Shown here: positions 47,415 to 57,459 of the stretch, in pieces
Position numbering within the stretch: position 1 is the first letter of the stretch
Layout: the number at the start of each line of letters is the position of its first letter
Assembly (NCBI GenBank): GCA_963827585.1
Contig: CAWHCK010000051.1
Coordinates: forward strand, 334,748-398,747
Direction: 5' to 3'
Length of the DNA stretch: 64,000 nucleotides
From: VAZQ01 sp963827585
GTDB taxonomy: Bacteria > Pseudomonadota > Alphaproteobacteria > Rhizobiales > Xanthobacteraceae
Program-made: the position numbers and the translations under genes
The notes under the pieces: generated by a model
The model's input: only the letters and a program-made list of their open reading frames with translations
What the model was told of the DNA's origin: nothing
Databases searched by the model: none

Positions 47415-48834
47415 ATGCCCGCTCAAATCATCCCGGTGATCATGTGCGGCGGCGCGGGAACGCGGCTGTGGCCGGTCTCGCGCGAGAGCATGCCGAAGCA
47501 GTTCGTCCCCCTGGTCGGACAGGAGTCGACGTTCCAGCAGGTGCTCGCGCGCATTTCGGACCCCGACTTGTTCGCGCGCCCGATCGTCATCACCAATGCC
47601 GACTTCCGCTTCGTGGTGGCGGAGCAGCTGCGCGAGCGCGGCATCGAGGCGGACATCGTGCTCGAGCCGATGCGCCGCGATTCCGGTCCCGCGGTCGCGG
47701 TCGTCCGCCGTGCTCGCGGCCGAACGCGATCGCGAGGCCCTGGTGCTGGTGCTGGCGGCCGACCACGTCGTCCGCAAGCCCGACGCTTTCCGCGAGGCCT
47801 GTCGGCGTGCGGCCGTCGCCGCTGCCGAAGGACGGATCGTCACCTTCGGCATCGAGCCCACCCATCCGGCGACGAATTACGGCTACATCCGTCCCGGCGA
47901 GAAGCTCAACGGCGCATCGGTGCGCGCGGTCGAGGCGTTCGTGGAAAAGCCCGATGCCGCGACCGCCGCGAGCTACGTGGCCGATCGCTATCTCTGGAAC
48001 AGCGGCAATTTCCTGTTTCACGCCGCGACCATGCTCGGCGAGATCGAGCGCTTCGAGCCGGCCATGGCCGAGGCCGCGACGGCGGCGGTCGCCGGCCTCA
48101 CGCGCGACCTCGATTTCCTGCGGCTGGCAGCCGAGCCGTTCGCGCGCGCGCCGAAGAAATCGATCGACTATGCGGTGATGGAGCGCACCAAGCTCGCCGC
48201 CGTGGTTCCCGCCGATCTCGGCTGGTCGGATGTCGGCAGCTGGAGCGCGGTCTGGGACATCCTCGATCACGACGCTGCCGGCAATGCGACCGACGGTCCG
48301 GTGGTCATGCTGGACAGCCGCAACAGCCTCGTGCGCTCGGAGGAATCCGGTGCTCACCACCGTGGTCGGGCTCGACGACGTCATCGTCGTCTCGACCGCG
48401 GACGCCGTGCTGGTCAGCGTCGCGCGCCAAGGCCGAGCAGGTCAAGGCGCTGGTCGAGCAGCTCAAGGCGCACAATCATCGCGCGGCGGTCGAGCACCGC
48501 CGCATCTATCGCCCGTGGGGATATTACCAGGACGTGGACATCGCCCCGCGCTACCGGGTGAAACGCATCGTCGTGAAGCCGGGCAGCAAGCTCTCGCTGC
48601 AGAAGCACTTCCATCGCTCCGAGCACTGGGTCGTGGTCAAGGGAACGGCCGAGGTCACGATCGGCAACGACGTGCGCAGCGTGCACGAGAACGAATTCGA
48701 TCTATATCCCGATCGGCAGCGTTCATCGGCTCGCCAATCCCGGCAAGATCCCGCTCGAATTGATCGAGGTGCAGGTCGGCAGCTATCTCGGCGAGGACGA
48801 CATCGTGCGCCTCGACGACGTTTACGGACGGTAA
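47415..48834 (+). CDS. manC: Mannose-1-phosphate guanylyltransferase / mannose-6-phosphate isomerase ManC (frameshifted)
   Basis: This bifunctional type II enzyme makes GDP-mannose. The N-terminal pyrophosphorylase domain begins IIPVIMCGGAGTRLWPVSRE and has LAADHVV, FVEKPDAATA and GWSDVGSWSAVW. The C-terminal cupin isomerase domain carries YRPWGYYQDVD and KPGSKLSLQKHFHRSEHW. The frame shifts four times, near 47,703, 48,350, 48,425 and 48,705, each explained by one extra base. After correction the length is 471 residues, normal for the family. It starts right after a palindromic repeat. Its product feeds Gmd, encoded convergently. Confidence 0.9.
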
Positions 48835-48853
48835 TTCAGCTGCCCTTGGCGCA

Positions 48854-50162
48854 TCAACCCCGCCCGACGCTGACATAGGTCAAGCCCTTGGCGGCCAGGT
48901 CGGCGGGCTTGTAGATGTTGCGCAAGTCGACGACCACCGGGCTGCGCAACGCCGCTTTCACGCGATCAAGATCGAGCGCGCGGAACTGGTCCCATTCCGT
49001 GAGGATCAGCATCGCATCCGCACCCTCGATGCAGGCATAGGGGTCGGCGGCGGTCTCGAGTTGCGGCATCAGCTTGCGGGCCTCCTGCCATGCCGTGCGG
49101 ATCGTAGGCGCGCACGCGCGCGCCTTCGGCCTCGAGCGCAGGCACGATGACGAGGCTCGGCGCCTCGCGCATGTCGTCGGTGTTGGGCTTGAAGGTCAGG
49201 CCCAGCACCGCGACCGTCTTGCCGGCGAGCGAGCCGCCGCAGGCCGCCACGACCTTGGCGGCCATCGCGCGCTTGCGCGCATCGTTCACCCCGATCACCG
49301 TCTCCACGATCTTGATCGGCGTGCCGTAGCGCTGCCCGATGGCGGTCAGGGCCGCGGTGTCCTTGGGAAAGCACGAGCCGCCGAAACCCGGTCCGGCATG
49401 CAGGAACTTGCTGGCGATGCGGCGATCGAGTCCCATGCCGCGCGCGACCTCCTGCACGTCCGCACCGCACTTCTCGCAAAGGTCCGCCATTTCGTTGATG
49501 AACGTGATCTTGGTGGCAAGAAAAGCGTTGGCGGCGTATTTGATGAGCTCGGCGGCGCGGCGCCCGGTGAACAGGATGCGGCGTCTCGTTGATGAACAGC
49601 GGCCGATAGAGCTCGCGCATCACCCGGCGTGCCCGCTCGTCGTCGGTGCCGACCACCACCCGATCCGGGCGCTTGAAATCCTCGATGGCGGCGCCCTCGC
49701 GCAAGAACTCCGGATTTGAGACCACGGCGAAGTCCGCGTCGGGCCGCAGCTTGCGAATGATGGCATCGACCTCGTCATTGGTGCCGACCGGCACCGTCGA
49801 CTTGATGACGACGACGGTAGCGTCCCTGCATTTCGGCCGCGATCTCGCGCGCCGCGTCGTAGACGTAGGAAAGGTCGGCAAAGCCGTCACCGCGGCGGGA
49901 CGGGGTCCCGACGGCGAGGAATATCGCGTCGGCTGAACGAATGGCGGCGGCGGATTCGGTCGTAAATGACAGGCGGCCGGCTTCGACATTGCTCGGCGAT
50001 CAGGGCTTCGAGCCCGGGCTCGAAGATCGGGATCATCCCGCTGCGAAGCTGCCCGATCTTCGCCGCATCCTTGTCGATGCAGGTCACCAGATGCCCGAAA
50101 TCGGAAAAGCACGCCCCGGACACGAGCCCCACATAGCCGCTACCGATCATCGCTATTCGCAT
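48854..50162 (-). CDS. ugd: UDP-glucose 6-dehydrogenase (frameshifted)
   Basis: This enzyme oxidises UDP-glucose to UDP-glucuronate. It has the N-terminal NAD motif IGSGYVGLVSGACFSDFGH, STVPVGT, the catalytic-cysteine loop GFGGSCFPKDTAAL and the C-terminal domain GLTFKPNTDDMREAPS. The frame shifts four times, near 49,985, 49,825, 49,583 and 49,097, each explained by one extra base. The corrected length is 434 residues, typical for the family. It is last in a tight leftward operon after T1SS, flippase and gmd genes. Its product is the substrate of the epimerase at 43.3-44.4 kb. Confidence 0.9.
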
Positions 50163-50184
50163 GAGAAGACCTGCTCTCGCGACT

Positions 50185-51266
50185 TCAGCCGTGGCGGTTA
50201 CGGCGTTCCCGCTCGTCCCGGATCGCGACCAGGTCCGCTTCCACCATGTCCGTCACCAGGGTATCGAAGCTCGTCTTGTGCCGCCAACCGAGCTTGCCTC
50301 GTGCCTTGCTCGGCATCGCCGATAAGCGAATCGACTTCGGTCGGCCGGAAATAGCGCGGGTCGACCTCGACGAGCACGTCGCCCGTCGACTTCTCGATTC
50401 CCTTCTCCTCGGCGCCGCTTCCGCAGCCAAACGATCGTCCGCCCGACATGGGCGAAGGCCTTCTCGACGAATTCGCGCACCGCGTGGCCCTCCCCGGTCG
50501 CCAGCACATAATCGTCGGGCTCGTCCTGCTGCAGAATCAGCCACATTCCCTCGACGAAATCGCGCGCATGTCCCCAGTCGCGTATGGCATCGAGATTCCC
50601 CAGGAACAGCTTCTGCTGCAGCCCATACTCGATCGAAGCAACCGCACGCGTGATCTTGCGGGTAACGAAGGTTTCGCCTCGGATCGGGCTCTCGTGATTG
50701 AACAGGATGCCGTTGGAGGCATGCATGCCGTAGGCCTCGCGATAGTTGACCGTGATCCAATGGGCATAAAGCTTCGCCGCCGCGTAAGGAGAGCGCGGAT
50801 AAAACGGCGTCGTCTCTCGTTGCGGCACCTCGTGGGCCTTGCCGAACAATTCGGAGGTCGAGGCCTGATAGAACCGGGTCTTGTCTTCCCGGCCCAGGAT
50901 GCGGATGGCCTCGAGCAGCCGCAGGGTCCCAAGTCCATCGGCATTGGCCGTGTATTCCGGGGTCTCGAACGAGACCTGCACATGGGATTGCGCCGCGAGA
51001 TTGTAGATCTCGTCCGGCTGCGTTTCCTGCACGATGCGGATGATATTCGTCGCGTCGGTCACATCGCCGTAATGCAGATGGAAGGTGACGCCCTCCTCGT
51101 GCGGGTCGTGAATCAGATGATCGATCCGCTCGGTGTTGAACGACGACGAACGGCGCTTCACGCCATGGACCACGTACCCCTTGGACAAGAGAAATTCGGC
51201 AAGGTAGGCGCCATCCTGCCCGGTCACGCCGGCGATGAGGGCCACCTTGCCCGACGACTCACTCAT
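50185..51266 (-). CDS. gmd: GDP-mannose 4,6-dehydratase (frameshifted)
   Basis: This extended SDR converts GDP-mannose to GDP-4-keto-6-deoxymannose, precursor of fucose, rhamnose or perosamine. It begins IAGVTGQDGAYLAEFLLSKG, has KRRSSSFNTERIDHL, ASTSELFGK and catalytic YAAAK, and the C-terminal DPRYFRPTEVD block. Two frameshifts near 50,425 and 50,300 are each explained by an extra C. The corrected length is 359 residues. It lies 22 bases before ugd. No following reductase or aminotransferase specific for the 4-keto sugar is obvious, so the final sugar is unknown. Confidence 0.92.
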
Positions 51267-51382
51267 TGAGGTACTCCACGGCGCATCGTCGCTTGTTCAA
51301 GCCTGGGCGCGTCCAATGCCGTCGAGCGATAAGAGTGGCGCCACATTTGCGGGATCCGATGTGCGCGACGCGAAACTCGCGC

Positions 51383-52434
51383 TCATGCGCCGAGCTCGGC
51401 AGAGGGTCGCGCGGGCGGGAACGAATATAGCAGCCAGGCGAGCGCACCGGGCAGCGAACCCAGCGCCAGGGCAAGACCGAAGCATACCGAAAACAGCAGC
51501 GCCTGTTCCGGCGCAACGCCGTGATTGCCCAGGAGCGAGACCACGGCGAGTTCCCGCAGGCCCCAGCCGCCGATCGATATCGGGACGAGCGCCACGCCGG
51601 TCATGACCGTGAACAGTACCGCCGCTTCGCCGACGGGTAGCACGAGGCCCTGTGCGCGTCCGAGCGACCAGACGATGACGATGGTGAATGCATGGATGAG
51701 GCATCCGATGCCCAGGATCAGCGGGGCCGTTCCGCCCCAGCAGAACGCGATGGGCGTCGGCGGCCAGCGTCGCGAGCCAACGGGAATATCGCCATCGCGC
51801 AAGCGGCGGGACGAGCTTCGGCGCCAGCAGCAGACCGAGCGCGCCGGCAAGGAGCAGCGCGCCGTAAACGACAGAGCACGAGCTCGCGATAGCCGCCGAG
51901 CGCAGTGAAGCCGGACGGCAACAGCAGGATGACGAATGCCAGTGCAACCAGCAGGCCCACACCAGTCGCCCGATCGATCACCACGCTCGTGACCGCGTTA
52001 CGCCAGCCACAGCCGAGCCGAACGAGCAGCCAGGCGCGCACGCCCTCTCCTGCCACGCTCGGCAAGACCTGGGCGAAGAACGTCCCGATCGCAGTGGCGG
52101 CTATCATGGCGGATCGCGTCATCCGCGCACCACGCGCCGCGAGCCCGTCCACGACATTGCGCCAGCGCAGGCCCAAGAGCGGAATTTGCAGCATCGCCAA
52201 GACGATCGCGAGCGCGGCCCAGCCAACATCCAGCGACGGGATGGCGGACAGGGCCTGGCTCAGATCGACCTGCCGCGAGACGTACCAGAAGCACGACCCG
52301 GTCACGAGCAGCTTGGCGGCAAAGAATGCGACCTTTTCGGCACCACCGCCACGCGGCGGGCTCCGGGTCTCAAGATCGCTGGCCGCGCTGGACCCCATCC
52401 GACTTGGCTCCCCCTTCGTCGAGACCGCCCCCAT
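51383..52434 (-). CDS. Flippase-like / lysylphosphatidylglycerol synthase TM-region protein, copy 1 (frameshifted)
   Basis: This membrane protein has seven or eight helices and belongs to the UPF0104/YbhN group (LPG_synthase_TM), with FAAKLLVTGSCFWYVSRQVD, FFAQVLPSVAGEGVRAWLL and ISIGGWGLRELAVVSLLG. Relatives lie in polysaccharide and hopanoid loci and are thought to move or modify lipids. Two frameshifts near 51,880 and 51,735 are each explained by one extra base; the corrected length is 349 residues. Its start is 6 bases after the adaptor gene. A close paralogue lies at 62.8-63.8 kb and a remnant near 55.8 kb. Confidence 0.85.
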
Positions 52435-52440
52435 GCGCGG

Positions 52441-53761
52441 TCAGCGCTCGCGGAATGTCCGCGCGATCTGATCGTGCAGCGGCTTGAGCAGGTACTCGAG
52501 CGGGGTGCGCGCGTAGGTCTGGATGAAAGCTTCGACCGGCATGCCGGGAACGAGGCGAAGGTCCTGCAGGCGGGCGACCTCCTCCGGCGGCAGCGAAATG
52601 CGAACGGTGTAGTAGGCCTGCGCCGGCTGACCGGCGTTTGCCTGCTCGCGGGCGAGGTCGGCGGACACGCGGATCACCGTGCCGGCGATCTCGGGCGAGG
52701 TCCGCTGGTTGCCGGCCATGATGCGCACCACCGCCTTCGCCCCCACGGCCACCTGGTCGATGTCGTTGGGGGCCACTTTGGCCTCCGCCACCAGGTCGTC
52801 GGCGCGCGGGACGATCAGCATGATGGTCTCACCGTTGCTGATCACGCCGCCCACGGTGTGCACCGCGAGCTGGTGGACGAAACCGGATTGCGGCGCGCGC
52901 AGATCGACGCGCTTGAGCTGGTCCTCGGCCGCCGTGACCCGCTCCTTGAGCTCTGCGATCTTGCCTTGCGCGTCGCGCAGCTCCTTCAGCACCTCGGTCC
53001 GGAAATCCTGGTCGAGCTGGATGACCTGCAGCTCGGTTTCGCTGATCTTGCCGCGCGCACGCGCGATGTCGGCGATGAGCGAGCCACGCTCGCCCTGCAG
53101 CCGTGTCTGGTCGCGCTGAAGCTGCATGAAACGCGAAATGGAGACGAGGTTCTTCTTGTAGAGATCGGCGACGCCCACGAGCTCCTGCCCGATCAGATCG
53201 AGCTCGGTTTCCTTTGCCGCCAGCTGCGCCGACAGGCCGCGGATCTCCTCGTTCATCTGGGCAATCCGCTCGCGCAATTGCGCGCGCTGGCCGGTCCGCG
53301 CGGTCTTTCGCGACTTCGAACAGCTTCTCCTCGCCAGCCGTTGCCGTAGCAACCGATGGATCGCCGCGCCGGTTCGTCAATTGGGTCGGGAAGTCGATGG
53401 CGTCGTCGCCGTCGCGCTCGGCGAGAAGCCGAGCCTGCCTGGCCGTGAATTCGTCGAGCTGGGATCGCACCACGCCGAGCGTCGCTTTGGTCACCGTGTC
53501 GTCGAGCCGCAGCACGACCTGGCCATCCTTCACCTCGCCGCCTTCCTTGACGAGAATTTCACCCACCACGCCGCCGGTCGGATGCTGCACCTTCTTCACG
53601 TTGGACTCGACGACGATCGAACCGGATGCAATGACGGCGCCCGCCAGGTGGGTGGTCGTCGCCCAGCCGCCGACGCCGCCGATGAGCAGAACCGCGATGG
53701 CCAGCCCGATGAGATTGAGCTTGCGGATCGCACGCCGGGGATCCGGCTTGGTCGCAGTCAC
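52441..53761 (-). CDS. Type I secretion membrane-fusion adaptor, HlyD family (frameshifted)
   Basis: This HlyD/PrtE-type adaptor would have 439 residues. A single N-terminal helix (AIAVLLIGGVGGWA) is followed by a lipoyl half-motif (GGVVGEILVKEGGEVKDGQ), long coiled-coil helices with many Q/L/E/R, and the C-terminal barrel with PEEVARLQDLRLVPGMPVEAF. One frameshift near 53,310 is explained by an extra A. It links the inner-membrane ABC exporter, encoded 2 bases upstream, to an outer-membrane TolC-like channel not found in the window. Cargo would be a C-terminally signalled protein. Confidence 0.9.
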
Positions 53762-53763
53762 GT

Positions 53764-55538
53764 CTAGCCTCCACCCGCCGCGGCGCCGACCACTTTGAGA
53801 TTGCCTGCCGCGGCCGCAGCCGCGGGCGCCGCCGCAGGCGCGCGCTGCTGGACGACCTTGCGCAAGATCTCGTCACGCGGTCCGAACTCCTGCTGCGTGC
53901 CGTTGGCGAGCAACAGGACCTGGTCGCAAACCGAGAGGACCGACGGTCGGTGCGCGATCAGCACGACGATGGCCCCCCGCGCCTTGAGGTTGACCATCGC
54001 CTGGCGCAATGCCAGCTCGCCGTCATTATCGAGGTTGGAGTTCGGCTCGTCGAGCACGACGAGGAACGGGTCGCCGTGCAAGGCGCGCGCCAGCGCGATG
54101 CGCTGCCGCTGCCCCGCCGACAGCACCGCGCCCCCTTCGCCGATCCTGGTATCGTAGCCGGACGGAAGGCGCAGGATCATGTCGTGGGCACCGGCCGCTT
54201 GCGCGGCGCGAAGCACCGCCTCGGCATCCGGCGAAACGCTCATTCTCGCGATATTCTCCGAGATGGTTCCATCGAACAGCTCGACCATCTGCGAGATGAA
54301 TCCGATGTGCTGACCGAGCACCTCCGGCTCCCACTGATCGAGCGCCGCGCCATCGAGCCGCACGCTGCCCTTGGCGGGCCGCCAGACGCCGACGAGGGTG
54401 CGCACGAGCGAGGTCTTGCCGGCGCCGCTCGGACCGATGATGCCGAGCACGTCGCCCGCCTTGAGGCCGAAGCGCACACCCGCGACGATCGGCGTCATGC
54501 CCCCCGGCGGGACGACCGTGACCTGTTCGACGTCGAGGCTGCGCGCCGGCTTCGGCAGCGCGGTGGCCGCTCGCTTCGGCTCGGTACGCGTGAGCGTTTC
54601 GGACAGCCGTGCGATGCTTTGGCGGGCAGCGACGAAAGCGCGCCAGTTCGCGATGGCGGTTTCGATCGGCGCGAGCGCGCGACCCATCATGATGGAGGCG
54701 GCGATCATGGCGCCGGCCGTCAGTTCCAGCCTGAGCACGAGATAGGCGCCGAGCCCGAGCATCAACGACTGCAGCAACAGCCGCAGGACTTTCGACACGC
54801 TGCCAAAGGAACTCGCGACATCGCTCAAGCGGGCAGTGGCGCCGATGTAGCGGTCGTTGATCCCTCCCCAACGCTGCGCCAGCGCTCCGGCCATCCCCAT
54901 CGCCATGATGGTCTCGCCGCTGCGGCGCTGGGCATCCACCATGACCGAGCGCATCCCGGCGTCCTGCGCTGCGGTCCGCGCGGGACCGCGGCTGGCGCGT
55001 TCGGTCAACAGCGTCATCGCAAACAGCGTGATGCCGCCCGCGGTCGCCGCCAAGACCGAGCCAGGGATGAATGAGGAAACAGATGTAGAGGAATACCGGT
55101 ATCCACGGCATATCGCAGATGGCGATGGGGCCCGCGCCGGTCAGGAAGGCGCGGATCTGATCGAGGTCACGGATCGGCTGCGGGGCTCTCGCCGGGATGC
55201 CGGGTCGCAATGGAAAGCCGGATCATGGCGCCATGCACGGCCAGGGCGAGGCGCTGATCGAGCAGCATCGCCGCACGGACGACGACACGCGAGCGGATCA
55301 AATCGAGAACGCCCTGGAATGCGTAGGCGCCGACCAGGAAGATCGAGAGGGCGATCAGCGTGGGCACGCTGCGGCTGCTCAAGACCCGGTCGTAGACCTG
55401 CAGCATGTACAGCGGGCCGGCGAGCATCAGCAGGTTCACGACGCCCGAGAACAGGGCCACGCTCCCGAACGCGCGCCGGCAATCGCGCAAGGCGGCCGCC
55501 ACGTCAGGATGGGTCGAACTACCGCCGAAGAAGATCAT
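53764..55538 (-). CDS. Type I secretion ABC transporter, PrtD family (frameshifted)
   Basis: This exporter of about 590 residues has an N-terminal transmembrane domain starting RDCRRAFGSVALFSGVVNLL. A nucleotide-binding domain follows with Walker A GPSGAGKTS, the Q-loop ISQMVELFDGTISENIA, signature LSAGQRQRIALARAL and Walker B FLVVLDEPNSNLD. It belongs to the PrtD/AprD/HasD group that exports proteases, haemophores and RTX-like proteins without N-terminal processing. Two frameshifts near 55,165 and 55,060 are each explained by one extra base. An alanine-rich tail ends the protein. No cargo gene is recognisable nearby. Confidence 0.9.
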
Positions 55539-55650
55539 GGGCTTGTCGAGACCTGGTCAGTCCAGCAACAGCTACGTAACGACGCCGTACCGCGACGCAT
55601 TCGGATACATTGCCGGCATGAGTCCACAATCCTTAGACGACGGCTACCAC

Positions 55651-55680
55651 AAAAAGGGTCAAGCTCTTTGTGACTTTTTT
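55651..55680. terminator. Possible stem-loop upstream of the T1SS operon
   Basis: AAAAAG..TCA and TGACTTTTTT face each other around a short loop and end in a T-run on the plus strand. It may terminate something, but no plus-strand gene precedes it. The evidence is weak. Confidence 0.35.
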
Positions 55681-55699
55681 CACGTCCTGCGCGCGCACA

Positions 55700-55900
55700 A
55701 ATCGTGGTCCCCCGTCCCATGACCCACGCAACCCAGGAGCGAGATCTGGAGCGCCACCAACAGAATGGCGAACGCGGCCCAGCGGAAATCCTGCAACGGA
55801 TGGGCCGACTTAGGCGGCAAAATTGCAACTTTCTTTGCGCGATGGGCTCGAGGTCTCAAGATCGCTCGCCAACTTGGCGTCGATCCAATTTCGGCAATGT
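55700..55900 (-). pseudogene. Remnant of a flippase-like gene (third copy)
   Basis: On the minus strand, DFRWAAFAILLVALQISLLG matches the second helix of the flippase-like protein at 62.8-63.8 kb (LDFRWAAFAVLVVMLEIPLG). The adjacent upstream DNA also matches that locus, but the first helix and everything after the second are missing. It is a truncated duplicate between the T1SS operon and a truncated gmhB. Confidence 0.75.
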
Positions 55901-55947
55901 TAATGGCCGATGGGAACGCCAAGTTCAAGCGTTGAATCGCTGGTGCC

Positions 55948-56409
55948 TTAAGGATGCCCGGAGCGCTGTTGGGCCGCGGCTGGCGCAAAGCGGGACCGGA
56001 GCAGTGCGAGCGCTTCGCTGAGATCGGCGACCCCTTCATGGGGTGGGAATCGCCGCCCCCCGTTTTGGCAAGGCCGGGATGCGACCAGAATCCGCAAACC
56101 AAGCCCTGCCGCCGCGCCGGCTTCGATGTCGCTCATGTTGTCGCCCACGATCGCGCAACGAGCGGGATCAAGCCTGAAGTCGAATATGGCCTGCAAGATC
56201 ATTCCCGGATTGGGCTTGCGCCACGGATGCTCGCGCCGGTACTCGCCGATGCCGTGCAGAGGATGGTAGGGGCAGTGATAGACGCGGGCGATCGCCGCGC
56301 GCTCCGCTTCAAAGCGATTGCACATCCATCGCGTCAAGTCCGCATGGGCCTTTTCATCGAAATAGCCACGGCCGATGCCGGATTGGTTAGAGACGAGCGT
56401 AATCGCGCT
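55948..56409 (-). pseudogene. gmhB: 5'-truncated HAD phosphatase, GmhB-like (D,D-heptose 1,7-bisphosphate 7-phosphatase)
   Basis: The frame opens at ITLVSNQSGIGRGYFDEKAH and continues through WRKPNPGMILQAIFDFRLD and the HAD motif IVGDNMSDIEAGAAAGL, both typical of GmhB-class HAD-IIIA phosphatases that act in ADP-heptose (LPS core) synthesis. The N-terminal DxD nucleophile segment is lost: homology stops at about 56,409 with an in-frame TAG. The C-terminal tail LSEALALLRSRF matches a second copy at the right window edge. The break coincides with entry into mobile-element DNA. Confidence 0.82.
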
Positions 56410-56709
56410 CTACCGCCAAGCTACTCATGCCTGTTAATCGAGATGGGAAGCGACGTCCCTCGTGTGTTTTGAAGGTGAAACGCAGGGGCCAGGGTCCAGA
56501 ACACCCGCTATAGGTACGCTATTAATTTCTTTTGAACCATTTGCCCCCGACTTCGCGTTTTGCGTCAAAGCGGCACTTCCGCCGACACGACCTCGCGCTA
56601 GCGCCGCCGTGGTCAGTGCAGCCATCATCCGGGCTGCTCCGCCGCGAGTGTCAGCGGCGGCGCCGGGTTGGAGTAGGATTAGCGGGGCAGTGATGAACGA
56701 ACTAGAGCA
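56410..56709. other. Unassigned sequence bordering the truncated gmhB
   Basis: About 300 bases with lower GC than average. Open frames on both strands are short and resemble nothing I know. This is presumably a remnant of the mobile DNA that disrupted gmhB. Confidence 0.4.
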
Positions 56710-57068
56710 TTGCCGAATGGTGGCGCACTGTTGCGCCGAGGAAACCGTCCGAAGAAGACGTCCCAGAGCACAAAACAAAACTATCGATCTTTGTCCGAGG
56801 CGGTCATCCTTGCTGCGCAGCAAGTCGGTGAAGATAATCGCGGACGGGATGGTCTTCTTGGCTATCTTCGCCGCATTGCACGCACCCAACCGAAGTTGTT
56901 CGCAGCGTTGCTCGCACGGGTCCGCCGGGTCAGATGATCGGCAAGGAGGATGGAAAGGTCCGCTACGAGACGTACGAAGAGGCGCGCCAGGCACTACTCG
57001 AAGAGGGCATTAACATCGATCGCTTACCCATGCTGACTGACATGAAAGAGCCGCGCGAGGATCATTGA
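56710..57068 (+). pseudogene. Phage-type hypothetical protein, frameshifted remnant
   Basis: The first frame contains SLSEAVILAAQQVGEDNRGRD and LLGYLRRIARTQPKLFAALL; the second, starting at the overlapping ATGA (56934), contains GKVRYETYEEARQALLEEG and DRLPMLTD. The two read as one protein of about 120 residues that resembles small terminase-like or DUF5681-like proteins of alphaproteobacterial prophages. A shift of frame at about 56,930 separates the parts. It may instead be two overlapping small genes. Confidence 0.45.
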
Positions 57069-57092
57069 GCCGGGATTAATGGTCGTCTGCCC

Positions 57093-57275
57093 TCTTCGAG
57101 GCCGAGAGGTATCGCGGGTCTTGGAATAAGAGAATGGACCTGCGACGACTGCGGAGCGGTCCACGACCGGGACGTAAACGCCGCAAAGAACATTCTCCGC
57201 TGTGGGCTAACAGCGCTTGCTGAAGGAACCTCGACCTCTAGGCTGGGAAGCCCCGGCCTTCAGGCCCGGGAGTAG
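57093..57275 (+). pseudogene. C-terminal fragment of an IS200/IS605-family TnpB
   Basis: Sixty codons in one frame read GIAGLGIREWTCDDCGAVHD then RDVNAAKNILRCG and AEGTSTSR before a stop. This is the zinc-finger (CxxC) and last RuvC aspartate block (DRDVNAAKNIL) of TnpB, the RNA-guided nuclease ancestor of Cas12. The first ~300 residues, tnpA and left end are missing. A GC hairpin at the stop marks the right end of the element, where the guide (omega) RNA scaffold of TnpB systems overlaps the gene. Confidence 0.85.
57251..57270 (+). other. Right-end hairpin of the IS605-type remnant
   Basis: CCCCGGCC and GGCCCGGG flank a TTCA loop with one mismatch, inside the last codons of the TnpB fragment. 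In IS605 elements such a subterminal hairpin marks the right end and lies within the omega RNA. Confidence 0.55.
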
Positions 57276-57459
57276 TCACAGTCGCGAAAACGCAACAGGT
57301 TTTCTTTAAATCGACGTGTCCCGGTTTTGGCACCGGACGCGGGCTTCCCGAACGCGCGTATAAGAGAATTGGTGGGGACCCGGCGGCTGTGACCCCGCGC
57401 AACTGCAAGCAATGCGTTGGCGGGCAGATCACGGCAGGGGATGAAGCAGGGGGCGAACC

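Noticed and set aside
47415..51266. Programmed ribosomal frameshifting as explanation for the broken sugar genes
   Set aside because: Shift sites differ in sequence, lack slippery heptamers, and occur several times per gene; single-base insertion error is simpler.
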